The notes under the pieces: generated by a model
Seen by the model: the letters and a program-made list of their open reading frames with translations, nothing else
The model's database searches: none
Told to the model about the DNA's origin: nothing
From: Bimuria novae-zelandiae CBS 107.79
Lineage: Eukaryota; Ascomycota; Dothideomycetes; Pleosporales; Didymosphaeriaceae
Assembly: GCA_010015655.1 (NCBI GenBank)
Contig: ML976665.1
Coordinates: 1,228,319-1,292,318 of the forward strand
DNA length: 64,000 nt
Reading direction: 5' to 3'
Translations under genes and position numbers: made by a program
In this document: piece by piece, positions 24,401-38,000 of the stretch
Position numbering within the stretch: position 1 is the stretch's first letter
How the letters are laid out: each line of letters begins with the position of its first letter

Positions 24401-25651
24401 TGTCGCTTAGTGTCTTCTGTCTTAGCTTTGTCGGCCAGACATCCTTTTAGGGTTAGCTTAGGTGGGTTCCTAATCTATTTCGTCTGGCGCCCCGTTCTTG
24501 GCAGAAAACTTTAGTAACTATAATATATTTTAGAAGAGGTTTTCTTTAACCTTATTAACTCTTTTTTAGACCTCTTGCAGGTCCTAATTATTATTTATAT
24601 TTATTATAACTATTTAGTCCCGTAAGTCCTTGTAGAGGCTCTAAAGATATAGGTTCTTTAGGATCTCCTAACTATGCTCCTTGGCTTCTATAGTATAGTT
24701 ATTAAAGTTAAAATTAAAGTTACAAAGCTTCTAGTTCCCTTATTATATTATAAGTAAGCGGTTACGCGCGATTTCTTTTACTAGGTAGTTATAAAAGTTA
24801 TAGTCTAGTAGCTCCTAAAGGTTAGCTTTAGTGCACCCTAAGTAGTAGTCTAGATATGTAATTCCCACCGTCGCTACACGTCTTATTAATTAACTAATAA
24901 TGTATTTAGGTATATTTCTAAGGCAGTTTCTATCCTTTAGTAGCTTATATTACATTACTATCTTAAAGCGGCGGTAATCCTATCGTTTGCTATTAAAGTA
25001 GGCTAAATTAAGGATTTTAGGGCGGCGGCTTCTTCCTTAGTTTAAGACAAGCTCTACTATTAATCTCTTTAGTAGCTCTATTTATTAGTCTGCTTTTAAT
25101 AGCTTATTTGTACCTCTTATCTCTTAAAAGTATTATTATATTATTAGGGGTTCTTAGCGCTTCCTTACTATTTTTTTAGTTAGTCCTCTTACTCCTTATA
25201 GTAGAGTCTAAAGGGTGTCCTAGAGGTTAATAAGTGCTTTAATCTTACTTAGAAATTATTATATTTCGTTCTTGTCGACTCCTAATGCCTAGAATTTAAT
25301 TATAAATAAGGAGGCTATCCTTTTATTTCCCTAGCTATTACTCTTTTATAAGCTAATAGCCCGCTGCGCATAATTATTCGCGCTAAAACGTAGACCTTTA
25401 GTAAAAGGTCCTATTTTTATTTCTATAACTTCTTTATTTAGTAAAGATAGTCTTACTAGCGTTAAGTATCTATTAGGACTCCTTCTTAATTACTTACTAG
25501 GGAGGGTTCTATCTCCTCGCAGGTCTAGGCGTCGCCTTTATAGTATTTATCTATATAAGTTCTTTAACTTCGTGTGCTACTTTATAGCTTTAGTCTATAG
25601 TTATATTTAAAATTTACTCGTCCCGCGACAGGTACAAGTAATTAAATTTAA

Positions 25652-25812
25652 TATAAAAGGCTAGGTGCTTAAGGAGCTAAAGGTGCTAAAAGAATACTTA
25701 TAAATTTAACAGAGAGTCTAAAGTTAAGCTTTAGGCGTCGAACTTATATATCTAGGGTTCGCATAACCGAGGGTTAAGGATCTAAGGCAACAACTGGGCG
25801 TAGCCCATTACA
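25652..25812 (-). repeat. G2 5' LTR (161 bp)
   Basis: Begins TATAAAAGGCTAGG and ends CCCATTACA, followed by GAAGC. The two copies differ by transitions. Confidence 0.93.
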
Positions 25813-25817
25813 GAAGC

Positions 25818-28800
25818 CGACGAAGTGGATCTCACGCAGGAGATCCCAGAGCCAATAGAAAAGGAAGAGAAACAAAAGACCCTTCCTAAGTACCAGATCT
25901 TCCAAAGACTAGCCGACGACACCTGCTGGATGTGCAGCAGTACGCTACATCAATCGTCTCAGTGTAAGGCAAAAGTGATCGTCCAGGGGGCACACGCATG
26001 GGACGCCTACTAGCTAGCGGAGAAGCTACAGGGGCGCCCAAAACAATACCTACGCCAGGTCACGATACAGGAACAACATAAATACGCTAAGTAGTGGCAA
26101 TGCACGCGCAAAGGATACTAATAATATTTTAAAGTTAAAATTAAGGCCTCTTATTTTCTAGGAGAATTAGAATACTATAAGCTAAAGTAGAGCTAGTATA
26201 GCGTGCCTAATAACTACTATAAGCACTTTTTAGCCTATTAGGCTAAGTATTATAAATAAAATAGCTAGTACTAATATTTTAATATTACCTGTAAGCTATA
26301 TAGGTAGTAAAAGTTTAAAATAGGCTAGTTCCCTTAGGGCCTAGATCCCTATAACACTAATATAATAATTAGAAATACGTAGCTAGGAAGAGACGCGGAC
26401 TACTTATTAATTAATTAAAAATAATATAACTTATAGTGCTTTATATACCTAAGCCTGCAAAAAGAGGTAGCTTCTTTAAATAGCTACTTAAAATATAATA
26501 TATTAGCCTAAAATAAGTGCCTTACTCTAAACTGCCCGCAATATAAAATACTAAGAGTATATAAGTCTAATAAGATTAGAGAGACCTATACACTACATTA
26601 ATAATAATATAAGTAGTACTAAATTAAGAAAATCTTAAAGCTAGCACGACTTAAAGGTTAGATCTAAAAGGTAAAGGCCTTATAGGGGGTCCAAAATAAG
26701 TCTAAAGACTTAAAAAACTAAACTATTATTAGGCAACGAGCTATACTAGTAATAGTATAATTATTATAGCTTATTAAGTAGACACTCGCCAAGTTAAGAA
26801 GCGCTTAATTAAAGATATTATAGTATATAGACATCGTGTTATAGCACTAATTAATCTAGGGGTAAACGCGTGTCTAATTACCCTATAAGTAGTTAAGAAA
26901 TATAATATACTATATTATAATAAAAGGATACTACTATAAATAGGACTCGCGAACAGGACTTAATTATAAGGATATAGTAAGAGTTAGCTACGCCTTAAGA
27001 CGGCGCTAGTATAAGTTAACATTCAAGGCCTAAAAACCTAACATGTTTTTACTATTATAAAGATAGGAGATATTAAAGCTATCGTAAGATACAAATAGCT
27101 AGAGTAATATAATTTATAAATACACTAGATTAAATAAATAATCCTTCTTTAAAGCCTACTAGCAACGGCTTAAGAGAGCCTTAGTAAAAGGGAAACTCCT
27201 TAAAAACCTTAAGTAAAAAAGGAGAGCTAACTATCTAAAATATAAAAGATATTAGTATGCAAGATAGATAGGATCTTAAAGTAATACCTAAAAAGGGTGT
27301 ACTATATATAGGTCCGGGAGGCTAAGATGGTCCTAGATAACCTAGGTCTACTAGAAGAATACAAGGAATTTATAAACCTATTTAAGGAATACGACAAGAC
27401 TATCCTACCTAAATATAAAAAGTAGAATTATAAGATACTACTAGTAGAAGGTGCTAAGCTACAGCTAGAACGCCTAAGGCCCCTTACCTATAAATAAGAA
27501 AAAGAATTAAAAGAGCTAATATAGAAAAATCTACGCTTAGGGAAATAAAAACCTAGTTAAAGCCTTATAGCTTTCCCTATACTCTTTATTCGTGAAAAAA
27601 ATAACAGGCTGCGACTCTATGTAGATTATAAATAGCTAAATGCTATAACTGTTAAAAACCGCTATTAATTACCTTTAATAACAGAGCTTATAGATTAACT
27701 CCGAAGAGCTAAGTAGTTTACAAAATTTAATATCTAGGATAGATTCTATAGGATTTAAATAGTAAAAAGTTATAAGTAAAAAATAGCTTTCCGCACGCGA
27801 TACAGTCTCTTTAACTATATAATTATACTTATAGGGCTACCTAACGCACTAGCAACCTTCTAAAAGTTAATAAATTAAGTATTATATAAATACTTAGACG
27901 TATTTTACATAGCCTATCTCGACAACATCCTAATATATTTACATAGGACCCTAGAAGAACACAAGGAACACGTGCAAAAAGTGCTATAAAAGTTATAAAA
28001 GTATTAATTACTCCTACACCCTAAAAAATATAAATTCTGTGTTATAGAAACGGAATATCTAGGATTTATAATATCCCAGGAAGGCGTTAAAATAGACCTA
28101 AAGAAAATTGCGATAATAGAAAAATAACTACTACTAGAATTAGTAGAGGATATCTAATTCTTCTTAGGCTTTACTAACTTCTATTATAAATTTATTAGAA
28201 ACTACTTAAAAGTTACCGCTCTACTAATAGAACTTACGAAGATAGGAAAATAGCAACCTCTATAAGAAGTAGAAAAGCAAGCTTTCGAATAATTAAAGCG
28301 CCTATTCCTAACAGCACCCCTACTATAGATATACGACCTAGAGCAGTAACATCGCATCTACATAGACGTATTAGATTATGCGCTAGGGGCCGTGCTACTA
28401 CAAGAATGCAATAACTAAAAGTAGAGACTAGTCTTCTATTACGCAAGAAAGCTCTTAAGAGTAAAGCTTAACTGCAAAATCTATAATAAAGAGTTACTAG
28501 CTATTATTAACTATTTTAAATAATAAGAAGTATAGCTTAAGGGAGCTAAGCATTAGACAAAAGTATTTTCTAATTACTTTAACCTAACCTACTTCACGAC
28601 GACTAAGAAGCTTAATTAATAATAGGCTAGATAGTCTAAATAAATAGCAGAATTTAACTTTTATATTATACATTTACTAAGGAGCATAAATGCTATAGTA
28701 GATGCACTTAGCAGATAATTAGACCTTATAGAAGAAAATAATAGAGGTAACTACGTTGTAATCCTAACCTACGCGAAGGACGGAACCCTTTACTATAATA

Positions 28801-29975
28801 AGATATAACTTACGCTAGCACTAGAAGTGCGACGCGTAGACTTAACCTATTATAGACTAGCTATAGATAGGATATAGAATTATAAAAGGCTTACGGATAA
28901 AGATTACTAAGCGTATAATTTCTACTAAGCTATAAAATTAACGGTATAAGACTATTAAAACTGTATTTAAATTAGCAAGCAGATAGCTCCGCTACTAATT
29001 AAAAAGTTATATAAAAATAAGGATTAGGGATACCTAAAAATTACTAAAATAACGCGTTAAATCCCGAATAAATATGCTATCTCTAGGCTACGCTAGGCAG
29101 TATAGAAGGTTTTAGACAACTATTTAGCCTATTATAAGAATAAGCCTAAGAGACATAAGCCCTATAGCCTCTTATAGCTACTAAAGCTACCCCTAAGACT
29201 ATAGTTAAGCGTAACTATAGACTTTATTGTAAAGTTACTAGCATGACTAGCACTAGGGAATAAGAATTTCTATAACTTAATCTTAGTTATAATCTATTAA
29301 CTTACTAAGGAGTTAAGGTTTGTGCTAATTAGGGAAGCTATATTAGTAAAAGAACTAGCCTATATAGTAAAATAAGAACTAATATTATAAGTTAGAAAAC
29401 TTAATAAGTTTATTACAGATAGGGCTAAGATATTTATATTATTATACTAGACTACGTTTATAGCTAAATTAGGAATTAAGCACAAGCTCACGACGAGCTT
29501 CTATCTTAAAATAAATAGCTAAACTAAGCGAATAAACTAAACGTTAGAATAATATTTTTAGATATATGTAAATAAGTTTTAAGATAATTAGGTTAAGCTA
29601 TTGCTAATAGCTTAGCTGGCATACAATAGCACAAGATCGGCGACTACAGGATACTCGCCATATTACGCCAACCATAGATGTGAGCTAACGACTTACCAGG
29701 ATCTATTAGACATCTAGAGCATTATAAAGGACGTAGCTAATAAAACTAAACTTATCTAGGATCTATATAAAATACTATATAAGAATATCGCGTGGCGTAA
29801 TGAATAAATAGCGCGATAAGTAAATAAAAAAAGAATTATAAAACTAACTTTTAAAGAGGGGAATAAAGTCCTCCTCTCGCGAAAAAACCTTAAGATAATA
29901 AGGCTAAGTAAAAAACTAAATAACCTTTAAAAAGGACTATTCGAAATTCAAAAAATTAAAAGACTAGTTAATTTT
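25818..29975 (+). pseudogene. G3 pol fragment
   Basis: It continues G3 after G2. The first 300 bases are little mutated and read DLTQEIPEPIEKEEKQK and a Cys-His-like segment CWMCSSTLHQSSQCKAK (25825-26013). Further on come the reverse-transcriptase motif YLDN (27915-27926) and integrase pieces (about 29210-29700, including FITDRAKIF). Stops occur throughout. The solo LTR at 29976 interrupts the 3' part. Confidence 0.75.
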
Positions 29976-30433
29976 TGTTAAGATCCCAAAGAGGTAGCTA
30001 TTCTCTAAGGGGCTAAGGTTGGTTCTCGGGCAGGAGTACTAGTAGGACGGGAAAGGGTTGTAGTGATAGCTTGCGCCTGTCACTAAGGGCGTTAGTATCG
30101 AAGGTGTGTATAGCACAATCAAATTAACAAGATTACTTATTCAGATCTAAACGATAGATTAATAAACAGGTTAAACACGAATGCCTTAAGGGTATTCGTG
30201 TGGGTTTATATACAAGAGGGGTAAACCTTACCGTCTATCTCTCTTTCTACCGTCCCTAGATTCCGATAGATGGTCGCGCCGTCCGTGGATGGTGCACCTT
30301 CCACAATCTTGGCAGGATGGTATGTCTTGGCTGGATGGTACATCACGTGACCCCGGTTACGCGACCCCGCCGAGTGTCACTTCTACTAAGGCCCGTTGGT
30401 CCTCCGCGTTCCATACATGTTCAGATCCTAACA
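29976..30433. mobile_element. Solo LTR inside G3, little RIP
   Basis: A 458-bp segment of normal GC beginning TGTTAAGATCCCAAAG and ending GATCCTAACA, with inverted ends TGTTAAGATC/GATCCTAACA. A perfect ATTTT duplication flanks it (29971-29975, 30434-30438). It splits the G3 integrase-to-chromodomain region, which reads on across the gap. It does not match the other LTR families here. It lacks the heavy TA enrichment around it, so it came late. Confidence 0.9.
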
Positions 30434-30438
30434 ATTTT

Positions 30439-31390
30439 AAACTATAATTACCTATAAATACACGAATCTACCTAGTCTTCTATAAGTTATTATTAGAACT
30501 AGCACTACTAAACGCTAAACTAAAAACCTAGCTCGAACTTAAAGATAAGGAGTACGAGGTTAAAGCTATTATGGGCCTATAAAAGATTAATTATTAGTAT
30601 AAGTATCTAGTAAAATAGGAAGGATGGCTAGAGAGCTATAATATATAGGAACTAGTATAAAACCTTACAAACTATAAGATAGCGCTAGAGAGGTTCTATG
30701 AGGAATATCTAGGGGCGCCGCGACTAGATTAGCAAGAAATTTAAAAAAGTTAAAAAATATAAAGAGATTAAAAGAAGTAAATAAATTAGCTTATAACTAG
30801 CTTAAGTTAGCCCTTAGAGGTGCAGGTGGCGACGGTTTATAAGTACTAGCTATACCCTTTAGATCCTTTTTTTACTTTTCTAGGAGCTCTATCGCGTTAG
30901 TAACTTATAGATTATGCTAAGTAAACTTGTGCTCTTTTTCTTCTACCTTTACTAATTTACGCTCTAGGCGAGTAGCTAGCTTCTTTATATAAAAGAGCTT
31001 AAGGCGCTTCTTGCGCTTCTCTTTCTAAACGCGCTCCTAATCCTTTTTAGGGATCTATAAACTATACTTAGTATAGGCTGTAAGATAGCTAGCACACTAC
31101 CTAAAAGTAGTATTAATAAAGTATTATAGCTTCTTTTTCTAATAATGCTTATAACTAAACGCTATCTCTAGACCCTAAAATTCTACCTTTTATGTACGGG
31201 CACGACGGGTCGTAAGGGACAAACAAGGGGCTTTTAGCATAGTTAGTAAGGTAAGGGAAATTAAGAAAAGGCTATAGCCTGCTTTAAGACGCAAGGATAC
31301 GCATCTTTTTAATAAGTAGCACTTACGCGCTAACGGCATAATAATATAATAAGTAAGGTATTAGGATAATAACTATAAGAAGGAGAATAG
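30439..31390 (+). pseudogene. G3 chromodomain and 3' tail
   Basis: After the solo LTR, the plus strand resumes the integrase C-terminus and then a chromodomain (about 30541-30717): DKEYEVKAIMGL, YKYLVK, EGWLESYN and ALERFYEEYLG are readable between stops. The remaining 650 bases before the 3' LTR are AT-rich and non-coding. Chromodomains in Gypsy integrases guide insertion into heterochromatin; that role is family knowledge. Confidence 0.75.
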
Positions 31391-31843
31391 TGTTACGACT
31401 ATAGGAACTAGAAAAAAGGAGCTAGGTAATTACGCTAAAGAAGTAATTATTAATAAAATAGTAAAAATAATAAGATATAAAGAGGCGCAAGATAGCTTAT
31501 ATTAGTAGTTATATAATAAAGTCCCGCATAAAGGGAAGTCCTACAGGACTACTAGAGTCTCTAGGAGTACGGAGTTTTGGCGGGACTATAAGGAAGAAAT
31601 AGACTAGTATATAGTATAATAATTCTTCTATTGTTATTTCTCTCCTTATAGTTAACTTATATATCTTCTGTGCGAGTACGTTCTCTTATATAAACTAATA
31701 GTTATCTTATTTTATTATAAGATTAAATTATCTAGCCTCGCGCTAAGTGTCGCATTAACTTATACTACTAAATAATCTATAAAGCACCACGATACCTTAC
31801 CGCCCTAACCTAGATTGGAACAAGTTGTGAGAGCCTCATAACA
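31391..31843 (+). repeat. G3 3' LTR (453 bp)
   Basis: Begins TGTTACGACTATAGG and ends CTCATAACA, followed by the CCCTA duplication. The last part keeps more C and G than the 5' copy. Confidence 0.93.
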
Positions 31844-31848
31844 CCCTA

Positions 31849-32030
31849 AGGTCCCTAGGATTCTTAAAGTCCTATAGGATCTTATATTATGCGGGACCTT
31901 ATTACGTAACTACTAACTTAAGCTATCTTGCGCTTTCTTATGTTCTTTCGCCCTAGTAATTTTACTAATAATAACTCTCTTAGCGTAATTATCTAGTTTT
32001 ATTATTTTTATAGGGGTTATAATTATAATA
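31849..32030 (-). repeat. G4 3' LTR, second part
   Basis: It aligns with 38744-38909. The last 12 bases differ from the intact copy only by C-to-T or G-to-A changes, a RIP signature. Confidence 0.85.
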
Positions 32031-32042
32031 CTATTCTCCTAC

Positions 32043-35000
32043 TTAAAGTTATTATCCTAATACCTTATTTTATTATATTAGTATACTATTAGCGCGTAAG
32101 TTTTAATTCGTATCCAAGTACGCGTTATTATTTCTTAAGATAAGTTATAGCCTCTTTTTAATTTTCTATACTTTACTAATTATACTAAAAGTTCTTTATT
32201 TTTTATTATTATTAAACGTCGTGCTCGTGCAAGTCTAGTAGAATTTTAAAATTTAAAAATAGCGTTAGGTTGTAAGTACCATTAAAAGTTAAAGCTATAT
32301 CATTTTATAAATACTACCTCTAGGTAGTGCGCTAGTTATATTTTAGTTTATACTAAATATAGCTTATAGATTCTTAAAAATATTAAGAGCTTATTTAAAA
32401 GAAGAAGCGTAAGAAGCGTCTAAAGCTTTATTATACTAAAGAGCTAGCTACCCGCCTTAAGCGGGAGCTAGTAGAGATTAAGAAGAAAAAGCACGCCTAT
32501 ACTTAATATAATTTTTATATTACTAATGCGATAGAAGTCTTAAAGAAAGAGAAGGGGAAAGAGGATCTAAAGGGTATAGTTACTACTAATACTCGCGAAC
32601 TATTGCAACTCGCACCTTTAAGAGCTAACTTAAGCTAGTTATAGGCTAATTCTTTTTTATTTAACTTTAACCTTATTTTATTTTTTAATATTTCCTCTTT
32701 CCTCGTCGATTTTCTGTCTAAGGGTATTATTAGTAATAATCTATTACAAATTTTTTATAGTTTATAAAATTTTCTTTTAGTTTTTAGGTATTATATTATT
32801 ATAGTTTTTCTTTTTATTTAACTAAATATTTAGGCTAACCTTAGTCTATCTTTAGGTCCTTAATTTTTTTAACCTTGTACTTGTTATTTTTTTTTTAAAT
32901 CTAACTAGGTTTCGACTAGACCGTCCAGTAGGGTTAGTTCTAAAAATAATTTATAAAACGTAGGATATATTTTTATACCTAGTAGTAAAAGTAATTTAGT
33001 TATAATAGATCCCTTAGTTTCTTGTATTTTAAAAGGGCCTACTTAGAGGTAATTTATTTTTTTATTAAGTCGTTTTGTCCTTAAATATTTTTATAATAGG
33101 AAAGCTTTATTCCTTTTTATAAGGGTTAGTCTTTCAATATTTACTTATTTGCGTTCTTAGATGCTATAAGAGCTTTTTAAGTAATTTTTTCTTATAGGAT
33201 GTCGTGTAATTCCTTTATCTTTTAAATCTTATTAAGGGCCCTTATAAAAATACTTTTTGTATCCTTTAGATTTTAATAAGCAACTAGCTTATATCTATAG
33301 TTAGCGTAGTATAAAGAGTACCGTATCGTTCCTAATCTTGCGCTATTATATACTAGCTAAGCTATTAGTAGTAACTTTACCTAATTATCTTATTATTTAT
33401 TAATATAGAATTATAAATATTAGGTTAGAGTCTAGTTCGTACGTTTCGTTTATTTATCAGTTTAGGGATATAAACTTATTAAAAGCTTTCTATTAACACC
33501 TAGAGCTACTATAAAGGTTTCCTACTACGTAAATATAAAGAGTTTATCTTTATTTATAGTAAATTCCTTTAGTAGTCGGTGTTTTGCGAGTACTACGTTA
33601 TCTACTTTATAAGCTAGTTCTTCTACTATTATAGATTCTTCTATAGGTCTAAACTTAGCTACCTTAGTTAATTAGTCTACTATTACTATAATAGTGTCGC
33701 ACATCCGCTTCGTTCCTGGCTATAGCAATTTTAAGAGTTTTACTACAAAGTCTATCGTTACACTTTACTAGGGCTATTTAGCTACTTGTAGTAGTTATAA
33801 TAGCTTACAAAATTTCTATCTTTTTAGATTATTTTTATAGCATACTAAATGGTTACTTATATCCTTCGTTACTATCTACTTAAGTTTAAAAATAGTGTAT
33901 TTATTCGCGATCTAACGCTTTGTTTCTTTAATATTTAGGTACTCCTATTCTTATAAGTTATATAGTTTCCTAATTAAGGCTTTCTTATAGCCTAGGTTTA
34001 TCATAATTTTATATTAGTGATCTCGGCGCGTTTCGTCGAGTCTACTATAAAAAAGGTTTATATTCCTCTCGCTATTTAGTAGTAAGTTGGCCATAATACT
34101 AAAAATCGTGTACTACTAGTCCTATATACTATATGCTAGCCACGCGAATCTTGATTTTTAACTAGTTATATTTAATTTTCCTATTATTCCCTGCGCGTAG
34201 TACTATATTATATAGGTTGGGTTTATTTTTTATAAAATTTAATTTTCTACTTAAGGCGTCTGTCGCACTGTTAAGTATTCTTCGTTAATAGCATATAGCA
34301 AAGTTAAAGTTTGTAAGAACTTTACTTATTATATCTATTATTTATTAAGCTTCTTTACTAATATAAAGCTAATAAAGTTTTAATAGTTTATTTACACCTC
34401 TATCTTAAAGCGTGTCCTAGTAAGGTAGGCTTTTTATTATTTTAAAGGCGTCTACTATCCCTAGTAGTTCCTTATTATAAACACTATAATTAAGTTCTAC
34501 TCCTAAGAACTTCCTGGAATAATAGAATACTAATCTCTATTTTCTATTATTATACTACTATAAGAGGATCGCTCCTAGTCCGTAGTCTAATATATTCGTT
34601 TTAACCCTTATAGGTTTCTCTAGATTATGCATTCGTAGGAGAGGTGCTAAAAAATATTTTTTAAGCTTTTTAAAAGCTTCTTATTATTATTTTCTACTAA
34701 TATTTTACTTCCTTCTTAGTAATCTTTGTTAAGGGTGTCGTAACCTTAAAATAGTCCTTAATAAACTTTTAGTAGAAATTAGCAAATCCTAAAAAGGATT
34801 AAATATCTTTTACTAACTTAGGTCATAACTATTCTTATACTATAAATATTGTAGTAGAAAAGATTGTGTAATTCTCTCGCTCTATGCCCAGTGTCTGCTA
34901 TCTAGAAGCTGTGGGATACGTATATGCACAAGCGTAAAAATCGCTAGTCCTAGATAGGTGTAACCCTCTCAGAAAGGTGAGTGGCAACCAGATAAGGGTA

Positions 35001-38000
35001 GGAGTAACCATCTCATAGGGTAAGAGTCCTCAACCGTCACAATAAATATCTTTTTTGAGTCTATTTTAACACCTTCTCTTAAGATTATAAATCTAAGATA
35101 TTTTGTTTTTGTTATATATAATTCACACTTATTTAGGTAAAGGAGTAGTCTATATTTCTTTATCTTGGCTAACACCTTTCTTACATGCTATATATGCTCC
35201 TTAAGCGTGCCTTTCGAGTATATCAGGACATTGCCTAGATATATTGTACAGAATACGTCTAGGTATTTATGTAATACTTTGTTTACCACTGCCTAAAACG
35301 TGGCTAGGACGTTTGTTAGCCCTATAGGCATGATCGTGAATTTAAATAGTTTATAATATGTTTAAAATATTATTATCTATTCGTGTCCTTTAAATATGCG
35401 TATTTAATAGAACCTATCTTATATATTAAACTCTATAAACTACTTTGTTCATTAGAGTTAATTTATAAGCTCTATTATTAATAGGAAGTGATATTAGTTC
35501 TTTATTATTTTATTATTCAGCTATTAAAAGTCTACGTATAATTAAAGTTATTTATCCTTTTTTAGCATACATAGTATAGCAAAAGCTATTAGGTTTTTAC
35601 TTAATTATATAAACTTTCTTTTTAAGTTTTTTTTTTCTATTTTACTAATTCTTCTTATTAGTCTCGTGATAATAGTTATAATTATTTAGAGTATAACTTT
35701 ACACCTTCTTATAGGTAGATTTTATAATCCTATTCTTAGTGTTTTAGAGGTGTTTCGCTATCTTACTTGTAAAATAGCTCTGCGAAATCTTCGTACTCCT
35801 TAGGTATAGACAGAGTTTCTTGCCCCTCCTTTTGGAGCTCACTCTTTCTTATCTATATAACTCCTACTATCTGAGGATCCTTCTTATAGATCCTCGCGAT
35901 CTTCTAAAGTAATATTTTTATAATTATTAATTTCTTATTAGTTCCCTCTTTAAGAGGTGTGTACTAAACCTTTAAGCTTGCTTATTTTAATTATTATACG
36001 CTAGCAACCTTTATTATAAGTTTTTAATTACGTATTATTTTTTTATTAGTTAATAACAGGATTATATTATAATAGCTAATTATATCTAAATACTATTTTT
36101 AAGCTTCTAAGATTTATTATCGTGAAGCTATATTAGCTCTAGAGTTTATCTAAACTAATATATAATAGCGTTATTTTAAGGCGTAGCTAGCCTTTACTAT
36201 ATCATTAGGATAATGTTCTATTTATTATTTCTACTTATATAGGTGTTTTCTTTTTCCTATATAGCAGGTTATATTTCTCTACTATTTTAAAAGATATTAG
36301 ATATTTAGTCACTCTAGGATTTATTAGCACTATTACTTAGTAACTACTAATTATAACTTTTTTTAGTTAGGTGTAGGCTATCTATACATATTTTTACCTT
36401 TTTTACCTTTATGGTTACGTCTCTACTAGTACGGTCTTTTATCTAGTGTCACCCTAGTTTTCTAATTTATTATTAGTCTTTCTAGAGTTTTTTTAAAAAG
36501 TTTTTACTTCCTTATTCTAGGTTCGCATAGCTTCTTTAATGCTAGTATTAGTTTTTGCCTTTTTTTTTTTTGTAAAGCGCTTTATAGGTACTCTTAGTAT
36601 TCTTAATTTACTAAGCCTCGTTTTCCTCTTAAGGTTCCTTATGTCGTTTATATCCTATAACTAGATACGTCTAAGATTTTAGAGTTTTATATAGTAGCAT
36701 TGTTTCTAGTGCTGCTATCCATTCTTTTTAATATAAGTAGGCTAAGCAATCCTTATTATAATCTAGCTATCTAATTTATTATAAGTAACTAGGGCTTATA
36801 CCCTCTATATATTAGCTTCCCGTAGTTGCTATTAATTCTAGGTTTATTCCTTTAGAGTACTAGCCTATAGCTTCTTTATATGCCCCGTGTATTTAGCATT
36901 TATTATTAAAGCACTTTTACTAGTCTAATTCCTTATAGTAGGGTGCCTATTTATCTAAGAAATATTTAGAGTAGTTTATTGTTAGCTTATAGTTAATAAT
37001 AAACTTATAGTTAAAATTTTGTAGTAATATTGCTACTTATACCTTCTTTTTTTAATATAGTTAGTAATCTTTCTAATTATAAAGGAACTAGGCTACCCTT
37101 TTATATTATTCTTAAATTTCAATTTACTATCCGAGCACTAGTACGTTTCCTTAGTACTTTATAGTAAACTTATAAATTATTATAGCCCTTAGTCCTTTAA
37201 GTTTAATCTTTTACGTGTCTTCCTAAAGTATATATTTCTAGCTATCATATACCTAGCGCTTTCCTTTTAATAGTTAGAGAAGGGCTTTATACTTTAGTAC
37301 TCTCTTATTTTATTTCTTCTAGTGTCTCTAGAACCTTAAGTTTTATATTAGAGACTTTATCTTTATTAGTGCTTAATAGTATAGATGTTAGTGCTTATAG
37401 TATAGCTATTACTACGTAAATAATCTAAGCTCTCTTGCTCTATCCTTTATTATTTTTTAAATAATTTCTTTAGAAGTAAACTTATTTTCTGCATTTTAAG
37501 CATTCTTTTTTATTAAAGCATTATTTTCATTCTTAGTTAGATAGTCTATTATTACGACCCTTTTGCCACTTCCTTGGTTTCTATTCTTAGACTTTATTAG
37601 CTATTATAATATCTCTATCGCGGTCCTTCCGTAGTTTTTAAAAAATTTTAATATTAGGTTAAATATAGTAGCCTTCTTGCTTTTCTAACTATTATTTATA
37701 AAATTAATTATTAGTCTTTATAGCTAGCTTTACGAGTTTTTCAATGTTATTTACCTTATTATAATAAGTAAGCTTATCCCTAACGTTTTCTTTTAGCCTA
37801 TTATAATAAGCTACTTAAAGTAGAGCGTTATCTTAGTTAATCTTAGCTTATAGACGTCTAAACTTGGCTATATAAGTACTAGCTAATTTAGTTTATTTAA
37901 GCCTTTATATATTACGTTTAGCTTATTGTTCCTTATTAACTTTTTTAAATATAATTTATATTTATTCCTTACAAGATGCCTAGTCCTTAAACACCTTCTT

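Larger units (their letters stand above)
18320..25812 (-). mobile_element. G2: Gypsy-like LTR retrotransposon nested in the G3 gag/pol region
   Basis: LTRs of 161 bp (18320-18480 and 25652-25812) and a perfect GAAGC duplication (18315-18319, 25813-25817) define 7493 bp. A purine tract on the minus strand at 18481-18497 adjoins the left LTR, so it reads leftward. Reverse transcriptase is visible on the minus strand as YLAYIDNVLIF at about 22918-22953, with the second catalytic Asp changed to Asn (consistent with RIP). The long spacing and domain order fit Gypsy, but no integrase was read with certainty. Inactive. Confidence 0.9.
9622..31843 (+). mobile_element. G3: Gypsy LTR retrotransposon carrying three further insertions
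   Basis: Identical-length 453-bp LTRs (9622-10074 and 31391-31843) and a perfect CCCTA duplication (9617-9621, 31844-31848) define the element. The 22.2-kb span shrinks to about 7.1 kb after removing G1, G2 and the 29976 solo LTR with their duplications. Plus-strand remnants: gag-like DNA at 17493-18319 with a decayed zinc knuckle near 18205-18245; pol after 25813 with reverse-transcriptase motif YLDN at 27915-27926 (from YLDD by one G-to-A); integrase core remnants near 29210-29700; and a C-terminal chromodomain at about 30541-30717 (YKYLVK...EGWLESYN). A polypurine tract precedes the 3' LTR. All frames are broken by RIP; the element is dead. Confidence 0.92.

Noticed and set aside
24281..24514. 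A 77-codon plus-strand hydrophobic frame inside G2
   Set aside because: It is antisense to the element and sits in a patch that escaped RIP; composition alone explains it.
28234..28446. A 70-codon minus-strand frame inside G3
   Set aside because: Antisense to G3 pol; chance frame.
9622..31843. A giant 22-kb LTR retrotransposon
   Set aside because: The length is fully explained by two full Gypsy insertions and one solo LTR, each with its own target duplication.
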